Positions 25,209 through 32,577 of a DNA stretch of 39,911 nucleotides are shown here, in pieces. Position 1 is the stretch's first letter. Each line of letters starts with the position of its first letter. The notes under the pieces were generated by a model that made no database searches, had not been told where the DNA came from, and worked only from the letters and a program-made list of their open reading frames with translations. Source of the stretch: Bacteroidota bacterium (GTDB taxonomy: Bacteria > Bacteroidota > Bacteroidia > Bacteroidales > JAAUTT01); the NCBI GenBank assembly GCA_020048915.1, contig JAIFLU010000290.1, positions 1-39,911 of the forward strand. The letters are read 5' to 3'. Made by a program: the position numbers and the translations under genes.

Positions 25209-25279
25209 ATTTTGCATTTTTTGTTTGATGTAAAGCAAAAGCATGATTTATACACCTTGCAAACAGAATGAAATAAAAA

Positions 25280-25313
25280 TGAAAAAGGCAACCGATTGTA
25301 AATCAGTTGCCTT
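25280..25313 (-). terminator. Terminator of the integrase operon
   Basis: A 13-bp stem (one G-U) with a 3-base loop: AAGGCAACCGATT (25285-25297) pairs with AATCAGTTGCCTT (25301-25313). On the minus strand a T-run follows. It separates the integrase pair from the DUF3853/helicase operon. Confidence 0.85.
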
Positions 25314-25378
25314 GAAAAATAATTTTATACACTTTTTAAAGTGTATATACACGTGTATAATTAAGAAACGTCAGATTG

Positions 25379-25993
25379 TTACATTAAACTATCGAATTTT
25401 TGTTTTATGTTTATTCGTTTTTGGTTATTAGGGTTGTATTTCTTTTGGCCTTTATAGCTATCTCGTTTTATCCCAAAGGTATTTTCTACCCATTTGCTAA
25501 AATCACCACTGAAATTTTCACTTTTCTTACTTTCCATTAACCCCAATAAATAACAAAAATCAGCTTGCACGATTGGTTTTATTTTATTGCCATTCCCGTG
25601 GAACGATTCTATAAATTCAACCATTGTAATATTTTCCCATATATCGCCGTATTCAAACGCTTTATACACCTCTGATAGTAATGTATCATTGAATACGGGT
25701 TTACTTAAAGGCGGCGGCGGATTCTGTTTTTTTAACAGCAATTCTTTTAAATCTTCCAGCTCTGAAATATTTGGCTCAAATTTATATCCGGGCAAATCCC
25801 GAAAAAGATTTTTATACTCTTTCCACCTTTCAATATTTTCGCCTGTTAACCTAAATATTTTTAGCCATTTATAAACATCTTTAGAATACTTAGCAATTTG
25901 ATACCTGCTAACTGTAAATTGAGGTTGCGGGTTCAATTCCTTGAAAAGTTGGTTTACACTAATGCTAAAATCAATTTTACTTTGTATATCCAT
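25379..25993 (-). CDS. Element protein of unknown function (204 aa), coupled to integrase
   Basis: A soluble 204-residue protein with an N-terminal helical part (SISVNQLFKELNPQPQFTVSRYQIAKYSKDVYKWLKIF), a proline-rich linker (QNPPPPLSKPVF) and a basic C-terminus (FGIKRDSYKGQKKYNPNNQKRINIKQKF) that suggests nucleic-acid contact. The frame overlaps the integrase stop by one base, so the two are cotranscribed and probably coupled. The C-terminal pattern faintly recalls RteC-type regulators of Bacteroides elements, but this is not firm. A role in excision or its control is an inference from position. Confidence 0.65.
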   Translation of the reverse strand: MDIQSKIDFSISVNQLFKELNPQPQFTVSRYQIAKYSKDVYKWLKIFRLTGENIERWKEYKNLFRDLPGYKFEPNISELEDLKELLLKKQNPPPPLSKPVFNDTLLSEVYKAFEYGDIWENITMVEFIESFHGNGNKIKPIVQADFCYLLGLMESKKSENFSGDFSKWVENTFGIKRDSYKGQKKYNPNNQKRINIKQKFDSLM

Positions 25994-27270
25994 TATTCGA
26001 TAGTTTTAATCGCTTCTCTTTGGTCGGTCTCATCAACCTTGTAATATCTCTTAAATGCTTTACTATTTTCAACATGGCCGCTCATACTGGCAATAATTTC
26101 ATTTTTTACTGTCTTATGCAGCAATCCAACAAATGTCCTTCGTGCCATGTGGGAGCATGCTATTTCATTTAATGGAACGGTTTCATTTTGCCTGGTTAAA
26201 GGGTTCATTCTTACAACCGGACGTTTTAAACCAACGTATTCAAATAGTTCTTTCAGATATTCATTATATCGTTGGTCTGTAATATATGGAACTAAAGATC
26301 CGTCCGGTAAATCGTATTTATTAATAATGGTTAATGCTTTTTCGGATAAAGGAATTTTACAAACCTTTTGATTTTCATCCTGTGTTTTTGACGGTACGTA
26401 ATGGATAAATCCGTTAATTATATTGTTTTTGCGAAGTTTTACATAGTCACCAATTCTACAACCAATGAAACACTGCAATACAAACATATCCCTTACACGT
26501 GCGAGGCGTTCGTTTGGAATGTATGCACTATAAAGGGTGTCCCTTTCTTCTTTGGTCAAATAAATAGGATCGCCGTATATCTCAGGTTCAATGCTGTATT
26601 CTTTAAAAGGGTTTATTTTTGTCAATTTCTGGTTAACTGAATAAGAAAAGAACGCCCTCAAACGGCTCAGTATTCCTGCAATTGTATTTCTTGACCGTGG
26701 TTTCTTAGGATCGCTTTTTAAATACCGTTCAAATTCGTTCAACAGTAAAGGCGTACACTTATCAAAAGTAATTTTCAACCCTTTATCTTCAGCAAAATTT
26801 CTTAGATGGTTCATTGTACTTTTAAGGTGTTTTTTTCTCTCAATGCTAAGGTTTGAATCATTGATGTATTTCTCGAAATAGTCGAATAGGTTTAATTCTT
26901 TTTTATTTACGTTCTCATTCAATTTTAGCCTTATCGTTTCCTTTAGCTTATCTTTTGTTGGTAACTCTTTGCCATGTTCAATAAATATATCGTTAACCAC
27001 CGCTTCCAATTCAGCTAACCGGGCGTTTATAATCGATGCACTTACATTGTCTTTATTGAAGGTATTTTTTTTCATTCTTTGCAATTTTTCACCTTCTTTA
27101 GTTTTATCATTCCATTTGTCAAAGTCAGTCCGATAGCCTGTATAAATCCACAAACTTTCACTTGAAAAAGTAACTCTCATAAAGATTGGAACATTTTCGA
27201 TTATTAATTCACCATCCTTATTTTTTCTTTGTTCAAGTGTGAAATTTACCTTATACTTACGTGCAGCCAT
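25993..27270 (-). CDS. Tyrosine recombinase (integrase) of the element
   Basis: The 425-residue enzyme inserts and removes the element at tRNA-Arg. The N-terminal arm-binding region (1-110) is followed by a SAM-like core-binding domain (about 128-215). The catalytic domain has Arg272 (GCRIGDYVKL), Lys295 (PSKTQDE), His374-x-x-Arg377 (SHMARRTF), His399 (MSGHV) and the nucleophile Tyr409 or Tyr410 (KRYYKV). All catalytic residues are present, so it should be active. It lies 155 bases from the attR core. Its likely promoter box TAAATTTG (minus strand, 27294-27301) overlaps the arm-type sites, which suggests autoregulation. Confidence 0.95.
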   Translation of the reverse strand: MAARKYKVNFTLEQRKNKDGELIIENVPIFMRVTFSSESLWIYTGYRTDFDKWNDKTKEGEKLQRMKKNTFNKDNVSASIINARLAELEAVVNDIFIEHGKELPTKDKLKETIRLKLNENVNKKELNLFDYFEKYINDSNLSIERKKHLKSTMNHLRNFAEDKGLKITFDKCTPLLLNEFERYLKSDPKKPRSRNTIAGILSRLRAFFSYSVNQKLTKINPFKEYSIEPEIYGDPIYLTKEERDTLYSAYIPNERLARVRDMFVLQCFIGCRIGDYVKLRKNNIINGFIHYVPSKTQDENQKVCKIPLSEKALTIINKYDLPDGSLVPYITDQRYNEYLKELFEYVGLKRPVVRMNPLTRQNETVPLNEIACSHMARRTFVGLLHKTVKNEIIASMSGHVENSKAFKRYYKVDETDQREAIKTIE

Positions 27271-27276
27271 TTTTAT

Positions 27277-27308
27277 TGTATGAATGTTACATACAAATTT
27301 ACATACAA
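27277..27308 (+). promoter_or_regulatory. Right pair of likely integrase arm-type sites and int promoter
   Basis: TTACATACAA occurs at 27287-27296 and 27299-27308, again with a 12-base period, plus an inverted partial copy at 27277-27284. The spacer between the pair forms a minus-strand TAAATTTG box (27294-27301), 24 bases upstream of the integrase ATG. Confidence 0.6.
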
Positions 27309-27424
27309 TATTTGGTTAAATGAAATGAAATGTAATTATATTTGATGAATCAATAAACCGTAAAGTACTGTAAATATTAGCATGTTAAATATTACAACGA
27401 AATATATTAAAATGAAATATGTGT

Positions 27425-27439
27425 TCCCGTTAGGGTCAC
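27425..27439 (+). repeat. attR core (15-bp direct repeat)
   Basis: Exact copy of the tRNA-Arg 3' end found at 20645-20659. It is followed by a different flank and then by the terminator that probably belonged to the uninterrupted tRNA gene. Confidence 0.9.
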
Positions 27440-27447
27440 AAAATGTT

Positions 27448-27480
27448 AAGTTGCCTGGTTTTATCAGGCAACTTTTTTAT
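27448..27480 (+). terminator. Original tRNA-Arg terminator, displaced by the element
   Basis: AAGTTGCCTG (27448-27457) pairs with CAGGCAACTT (27465-27474), followed by a T-run. It lies 8 bases past the attR core and no gene now feeds into it. Confidence 0.85.
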
Positions 27481-27688
27481 TTTTGAACGGTTCAGGCTAT
27501 CCCTTTCAATTGCCACCAGGTCTATTAAAACGAATCAACGGAAATTTTGACTTCGGCAGAGAGCATAAACTAAAAACTTTAATAACCTTTTTCTATAAAC
27601 ATTTGATGCCTCCGGGATAATAAATATTTTCAATTTTACAGAATAGTTTGTCGCTTCAAAATTTAAACAAAAACTTGAAATTGCACTC

Positions 27689-28933
27689 TCAATCGGGTAG
27701 CACTACTATTCCTGTTGAGCCATCTTCACCGGGGATTAGTTCAAATATTTTTTCGGGTTTCAATTCGGGTTCTGTCCGGTGTGAAACATAAATAATGGCT
27801 ATTTTTCGCAGTTCGGCAATAGCTGTAATCATATTTAAAAATAATTCCGTGTTTTCATCGTCAAGACCAACTGTTGGCTCATCGAGAATCAGTAAAGGCG
27901 GACGTTTTACCATTGCCCTTACTACAAGGAGTATTCGCTGTTGCCCGAATGATAAGCTGTGAAACGATTTGTTTTTGAATGTAGGGCCCAAAATCTGTAA
28001 CCATGCTTCTGCTATGTGGCGTTGAAGATCTGTGGGTTTAACATATAGTCCAATCGAATCGACCAAACCCGATATGATCATGTTTTCCACAGAATCCCTG
28101 TGAAAAAATCGTTGGACCATAGTGGGAGTAAAGTATCCAATTTGTTTTTTAATATCCCAAATAGTTTCTCCGGTTCCCTTTTTACGGCCAAAGAGCACCA
28201 TATCCACCCCGTAGCCTTTGGCATTATCGCCAGTTATCATCGAGAGTAATGTGCTTTTCCCTGATCCTATCGGCCCTCTAAGCTGCCAAAACTCGCCTGC
28301 CTGTATCTCCCAGTTGATATCTTTTAAAACAGGTTTTTCGCCATAATTTGCTGAAACTGCATTAAGCTGCACCAGAGGATGGATGTTCAGGTTTGTTTCG
28401 GCGAATAAGTGTGGAAGCGATATTTGGTGGAAGCGATAGGGGCTATTGCCCGAAATGTTAAATTGCGGCAACGATTGTACCTGATTTAATTGGTTGTCGT
28501 TTCCAATTGAAAATACAGTTTGGATGAAGTCTAATACATCGTGTTTTCTATAAAATAACTGGATTAGTATGGTCGAATCTTTAATTAAAAGTAGCTGCTC
28601 CAATATAAATTGTTGGGTGTCTCTATCTACACTGCTGTAAACATCGTCAAGTACAATATAATGAGGTTTTTTTGATATAATATGCGTCAGCAGTGCTTTT
28701 CGTTGCTGGCCACTACTCATACTTAATAAGCTCGAATTCGAATCTGTGTGAATAACAAATTTGTCATGCCTAATTTCTTCATCGATAAACCGGTTTATTG
28801 CTGCCGATGAATATAGTTCCCCTGTCAATCCCGACAAATCGAAATAATTATTGAAATATTTATTTTCGAATATCTGTTCTATAATCTCATCTTTGCTAGC
28901 AGCGTTCGATAAGTATACTCCAATATGGTTCAT
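27689..28933 (-). CDS. Twin-domain ABC ATPase, ModF-like, first domain without Walker A
   Basis: The 414-residue protein has two ABC domains and no membrane segment. The second (about residue 195 on) is complete: Walker A GPIGSGKST, signature LSFGQQR, Walker B LLILDEPTVGLDD, switch His in VSHRTEPE. The first has a signature (MSSGQQRKALL) and a Walker B (YIVLDDVYSSVD), but the protein starts at about the place where Walker A should already have passed. The upstream frame closes with TAA six codons before the ATG, and AGGAG precedes the ATG, so the short start looks real. ModF-type proteins are near 490 residues, so this one lacks some 75. Substrate pathway unknown. Confidence 0.85.
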   Translation of the reverse strand: MNHIGVYLSNAASKDEIIEQIFENKYFNNYFDLSGLTGELYSSAAINRFIDEEIRHDKFVIHTDSNSSLLSMSSGQQRKALLTHIISKKPHYIVLDDVYSSVDRDTQQFILEQLLLIKDSTILIQLFYRKHDVLDFIQTVFSIGNDNQLNQVQSLPQFNISGNSPYRFHQISLPHLFAETNLNIHPLVQLNAVSANYGEKPVLKDINWEIQAGEFWQLRGPIGSGKSTLLSMITGDNAKGYGVDMVLFGRKKGTGETIWDIKKQIGYFTPTMVQRFFHRDSVENMIISGLVDSIGLYVKPTDLQRHIAEAWLQILGPTFKNKSFHSLSFGQQRILLVVRAMVKRPPLLILDEPTVGLDDENTELFLNMITAIAELRKIAIIYVSHRTEPELKPEKIFELIPGEDGSTGIVVLPD

Positions 28934-29007
28934 TGCTCCTGTTTTAACTTCTTAGCAATTCAACAATTAATTTCATCCCTGATATTTTTTGCCGAATATG
29001 CGCCTTA

Positions 29008-29015
29008 CAAAGGTA
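29008..29015 (-). promoter_or_regulatory. Candidate -7 box of the twin-domain ABC gene
   Basis: TACCTTTG on the minus strand, exact TAnnTTTG, 74 bases upstream of the ATG at 28933. No clear -33 element. Confidence 0.4.
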
Positions 29016-29272
29016 AAAGTTTGGGCTTTATTGCCCCTATGGGTTGTAAATAAATGAACAGGAAAATGGTGTACTTATGAAATTTTCCGGAAAGGGAATA
29101 AATCTAAAATTGGAATGCTTGGTAATTTAATTTCTATCAATCCCGTTCTATCGGTACTTTAAACTTTTATGAAACTGATTGGCTAACACCTTTTTTCAAG
29201 TTGCCTAATCTATAATATAATGATTAGATATCATTCATGCTACCATAGTTTCTGCATGGGCACTTTTAGGAT

Positions 29273-29308
29273 CAAACAATTCGCGATTCGCGAATCACGA
29301 ATTGTTTG
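29273..29308. repeat. 36-bp near-perfect palindrome
   Basis: The two 18-base arms are complementary except for one C/A pair (29284 and 29297). The centre GATTCGCGAATC (29285-29296) is a perfect 12-base palindrome with no loop. The lack of a spacer and of a T-run argues against a terminator and for a protein-binding site or cruciform. Confidence 0.85.
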
Positions 29309-29577
29309 TTGCCCTATATATGTTTACAAATCACCCTAAACAAATTCTATACTATATTGACGAGTTCACATTCATATACGTTTATGCGAACAATTCAACA
29401 TCACTGCTTTCAGCGAATCGGCGAAAGATAAGAGGATTAAGCGCTGATTTTAGAGTATAGTACTTATTTAGACTCTCCTACAAAATCAAGACTTAATATT
29501 TGTTATGCAAATCGAGAGCGTTTTTAAAAAATTGAAAGATAAAAGGGTATAGTTGAATTGGGTGAATTGAAAATTAA

Positions 29578-29585
29578 TACTTTTG
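29578..29585 (+). promoter_or_regulatory. Candidate -7 box of the ABC-3C operon
   Basis: TACTTTTG matches TAnnTTTG, 20 bases upstream of the ATG at 29606. TTG at 29553-29555 could be the -33 element at slightly long spacing. Confidence 0.45.
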
Positions 29586-29605
29586 AAATAGTTTAATTTA
29601 AACTC

Positions 29606-30553
29606 ATGTCATTAACTTCCGAAGAAAAATATTTTGCTAGAAAGCTTTTTAAGCTTGAGCTTTTTCAAAGAAATGGGCAAAGCTTTGAGAATTTCTTTGT
29701 GCAAATAATGCAGTATTTTCATAAAGATTTTGCACCCATTAAGCCGCAAGGTAAATTCGGTGATAGGAAAAATGATGGTTTCATAAAATCAGAAGGTAAG
29801 TATTATCAAGTATATTCACCTGAAGACCCTTCAGATAGCGAGTATAATACTATTAAAAAGCTTGTTAATGATTTTGCTGGTCTCTATGAATTCTGGAATG
29901 ATCAGGTAACTTCTATAAAGGAATTCTACTATGTAATAAATGACAAATATCAAGGTGGTTATCCGACCTTATATCCTGAATTGAAAAATATTGAGCAAAA
30001 CTATTCTGGTGTTAAATGCTTTCCATTTTTCGCAAAAAATTTAGAAGATATTTTTTTAGAGTTACCGAAGGACCAAATTCATGATTTAATAGGGGGTATA
30101 ATTTTACCTTCCAATATTGAAGAATTTGAAGTGCCAATAATGATAGAAGTAATTAATTATATAATAAATTTAGACTTACCTTATCAAGAGGAGGTTATAC
30201 CTGAAAGACCTGATTTCAATCAAAAGATAATATTTAATTGTCTAAATTCTAATATTGCTACTCAATTAAGATATGGCTCATACCAAGAGGGGAGCTTAAA
30301 AGAATATTTTCGATTAAACAGCAATTTTGCTAAAGAAGATTTAAGAAATAAATTCAATCAACTTTACAAACAGGGTTTATCCCTATTTTCTCAATCTGAT
30401 GATAAAAATGATTTAATTTTCTTTCACATCTTGAAAAATGCCTATCCTTCAAATAAAATGCCTGCTAAAAATGCTGTATTGATTCTTATGTCCTATTATT
30501 TTGGCTATTGTGACATATTTGAGGAACCGAAACTGTCACCAACACTATTTTGA
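29606..30553 (+). CDS. ABC-3C system effector/CTD protein
   Basis: First gene of a three-gene ABC-3C conflict system. The N-terminal 100 residues look like a nuclease-type fold: FENFFVQIMQYF, then GDRKNDGFI and YYQVYSPEDP, in the order of a PD-(D/E)xK-like core. The C-terminal part has the conserved pattern of the ABC-3C C-terminal domain: LRNKFNQLYKQG, FFHILKNAYPSNKMPAKNAVLILMSYYFGYCDIFEEP. The family is thought to act as the toxic effector released or triggered by the ATPase partner. Nuclease activity is my inference from motif order. The gene is strongly A+T-rich compared with the backbone, a sign of transfer. The next gene starts 2 bases after its stop. Confidence 0.78.
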   Translation: MSLTSEEKYFARKLFKLELFQRNGQSFENFFVQIMQYFHKDFAPIKPQGKFGDRKNDGFIKSEGKYYQVYSPEDPSDSEYNTIKKLVNDFAGLYEFWNDQVTSIKEFYYVINDKYQGGYPTLYPELKNIEQNYSGVKCFPFFAKNLEDIFLELPKDQIHDLIGGIILPSNIEEFEVPIMIEVINYIINLDLPYQEEVIPERPDFNQKIIFNCLNSNIATQLRYGSYQEGSLKEYFRLNSNFAKEDLRNKFNQLYKQGLSLFSQSDDKNDLIFFHILKNAYPSNKMPAKNAVLILMSYYFGYCDIFEEPKLSPTLF

Positions 30554-30555
30554 TT

Positions 30556-30822
30556 ATGATTTTACCATCAAAACACATTAAAATTTCAGAATCTTTATTA
30601 GGCCTTGGGGCTTATCTCATGAAGTATTTGAAAGATGGACCTCAATCAATCGACCAATTATGGTTTAAGGTTAGTAAACAAAATAACTCAAAAAAATCAT
30701 ATGCTTATCATGGCTTTGACAACTTGATATTAGCACTCAACTATCTTTATATTATTGGTGTAGTTGAAATCAATAACGAAGGAGAAATTTACAATGCGGC
30801 TATTACAACTGAGAGCGAATAA
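30556..30822 (+). CDS. ABC-3C middle component (MC6-like)
   Basis: An 88-residue protein with the pattern MILPSKHIKISESLLGLGAYLM, then a winged-helix-like part (GPQSIDQLWFKVSK, GFDNLILALNYLYIIGVVEIN). This is typical for the small middle component that links effector and ATPase in ABC-3C systems. ATG 30556 fits the conserved start MILPSKH. It overlaps the ATPase gene by 29 bases. Confidence 0.75.
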   Translation: MILPSKHIKISESLLGLGAYLMKYLKDGPQSIDQLWFKVSKQNNSKKSYAYHGFDNLILALNYLYIIGVVEINNEGEIYNAAITTESE

Positions 30823-32539
30823 AGAAAGTTTTAAAACAATTACATTCAATCCTAATGGAATATCTATTATCGTTGGGAAACGTCATAATAGTGACTATAA
30901 AGCAAACAAAAAAAGCACTTATAATAGCGTTGGGAAATCTTTAAGCATTGCCTTGGTTCATTATTGCTTAGGCTCAAATAAAAATTTAGAATTTGAAACA
31001 AAGCTAAATGATTGGTCTTTCTCACTTGATTTTCAAATAGATGATGAAAACCATTCAATTACTCGTGCATGTAATAATCAGCAGTTCGTTAATTTTAATG
31101 GGAAAGAAATAAAATTAGATGAATATAGAGCCTTTCTTGAGAATAAGGTTTTTAGCTTGCCTGAACCTATCAAATATATTACATTTAGAACATTAATATC
31201 AAGGTTTATTCGTCCTCGAAAAAGCAGCTATAATAGCTATTACAAGTATATTGATGACGAACAGGATTACCCTCAATTATTAAATAATTCATTTTTACTT
31301 GGGTTAAATACAACATTGCTTTCCACTAAATTTGGTTTAAAAGAAGAATTGGATAATGTTGATTCAATGAAAAAAAGCATTGAAAAAGACCCAATTATGA
31401 AATCATTCTTTGAAAGTGAAGATGATAAAGACTTTGATATTGATATAGTTGATTTAAAAGAAAAAATCCGAAAACTTGAAAGCAGCATTAAAGAATTCAA
31501 AGTTGCAGAGGATTATTACGAAATAATTAAGGAAGCAGATGCTATAAAATATCAACTTAAATCCTATGAAAACAAAGCGGCAACAATCAAAACAGCTATT
31601 TCAAATATTGTGAAAAGCATAAATATTCAACCAGATATTCCCAAGAAAAAAGTTCTCGATTTATATCGTGAAGCTGAAGTTGTTTTGTCCGATGCTATTG
31701 TGAGAAAGCTTGAAGAAGTTGAAGAATTCAATAAGAAAATTCTGGATAATAGATCGTCCAGATTATTTAAAGAGAAAAAGGAATTTGAAACCCAACTAAA
31801 AGAATTCGAAAGTATTATTTCAAGGCTGGGTAAGCAAAAAGATGAGAAACTTGAATATCTTAACACTAGAGGGGCATTAGATGAATTTACAAAACTAAAT
31901 GAGCAACTTAGCAATTACAAAATCAGATTAGAAAATATTGAAAAGTATCGAAAACTAATAAATGAGTACAAAAACAAATTGGAAGAGATAAAGAAAAACT
32001 TTATTGATCAGAATATTAATACCAATAATTATTTAAAAGACGAACAATTACTTATTGAGAAAAACATATTGCTTTTCAAATCTTTTGCTGAACAATTTTA
32101 TGAACATAAAAAGGCAGGTATAGAAATTAAAAACAATGAAGGAATCAATAGACAACGGTTTGAAATTAAGGCGAAAATTGATGATGATAAAGGAGATGGA
32201 GTGAATGATGTCAAAATATTTTGTTTTGATTGGACTATACTTAAAGCAAAACATAATCATAATGTAAATTTTATTTTTCATGACAGTAGGTTACTTTCCG
32301 AAATTGACACTAGACAAGTAGCTTCATTATTTCAAGTAGCCTATGATAATACGAGTAGAGATAATCTTCAATATATTATTTCATGTAATCAAAACATTCT
32401 TGACAATCTAAAAAATGAATTACCTGAAGAAGAATTTCAAAAAATAGTAGCTAACAGTGTAGTTTTGGAATTAACTGACGAATCCGATGAATCAAAATTG
32501 TTAGGTATCCAATTGGATTTAGATTATGATAAAGAATAG
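30794..32539 (+). CDS. ABC-3C coiled-coil ATPase (DUF2326)
   Basis: An SMC/Rad50-like ATPase of 581 residues. The split ABC head has Walker A in YNSVGKSLSIALVHYCLG (Lys48) near the N-terminus. Near the C-terminus come the Walker B/D-loop region NFIFHDSRLLSEIDTRQ and YIISCNQNIL. Between about residues 200 and 430 lies a long coiled coil rich in Lys/Glu. This arrangement is that of DUF2326 proteins, the ATPase of ABC-3C systems, expected to sense invading DNA or nucleoprotein and control the effector. ATG 30794 is preceded by GAAGGAG, and the conserved MRLLQL start supports it over the longer frame from 30764. Confidence 0.85.
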   Translation: MRLLQLRANKESFKTITFNPNGISIIVGKRHNSDYKANKKSTYNSVGKSLSIALVHYCLGSNKNLEFETKLNDWSFSLDFQIDDENHSITRACNNQQFVNFNGKEIKLDEYRAFLENKVFSLPEPIKYITFRTLISRFIRPRKSSYNSYYKYIDDEQDYPQLLNNSFLLGLNTTLLSTKFGLKEELDNVDSMKKSIEKDPIMKSFFESEDDKDFDIDIVDLKEKIRKLESSIKEFKVAEDYYEIIKEADAIKYQLKSYENKAATIKTAISNIVKSINIQPDIPKKKVLDLYREAEVVLSDAIVRKLEEVEEFNKKILDNRSSRLFKEKKEFETQLKEFESIISRLGKQKDEKLEYLNTRGALDEFTKLNEQLSNYKIRLENIEKYRKLINEYKNKLEEIKKNFIDQNINTNNYLKDEQLLIEKNILLFKSFAEQFYEHKKAGIEIKNNEGINRQRFEIKAKIDDDKGDGVNDVKIFCFDWTILKAKHNHNVNFIFHDSRLLSEIDTRQVASLFQVAYDNTSRDNLQYIISCNQNILDNLKNELPEEEFQKIVANSVVLELTDESDESKLLGIQLDLDYDKE

Positions 32540-32577
32540 AGTTTTTATTGCGATAAATAATTAAACCTAAATTATTA

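Larger units (their letters stand above)
20645..27439. mobile_element. 6.8-kb satellite-like integrative element in tRNA-Arg
   Basis: The element is bounded by the 15-bp repeats and carries, from right to left, a tyrosine integrase, an unknown 204-residue protein, a DUF3853 protein, an SF3-like helicase, an iteron-like region and six small genes, all on the minus strand. The period between repeats is 6,780 bp. There is no relaxase, conjugation, capsid, portal or large terminase gene. The size and content fit a P4/PICI-like phage satellite or a small replicating integrative plasmid. Which one cannot be decided from sequence. It looks intact: every frame is open and both ends are present. Confidence 0.85.
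28934..29605. other. Gene-free region with a long palindrome
   Basis: No believable gene is seen in these 672 bases. They hold a minus-strand -7 box (29008-29015), the 36-base palindrome (29273-29308) and the promoter of the ABC-3C operon (near 29578). Confidence 0.6.
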
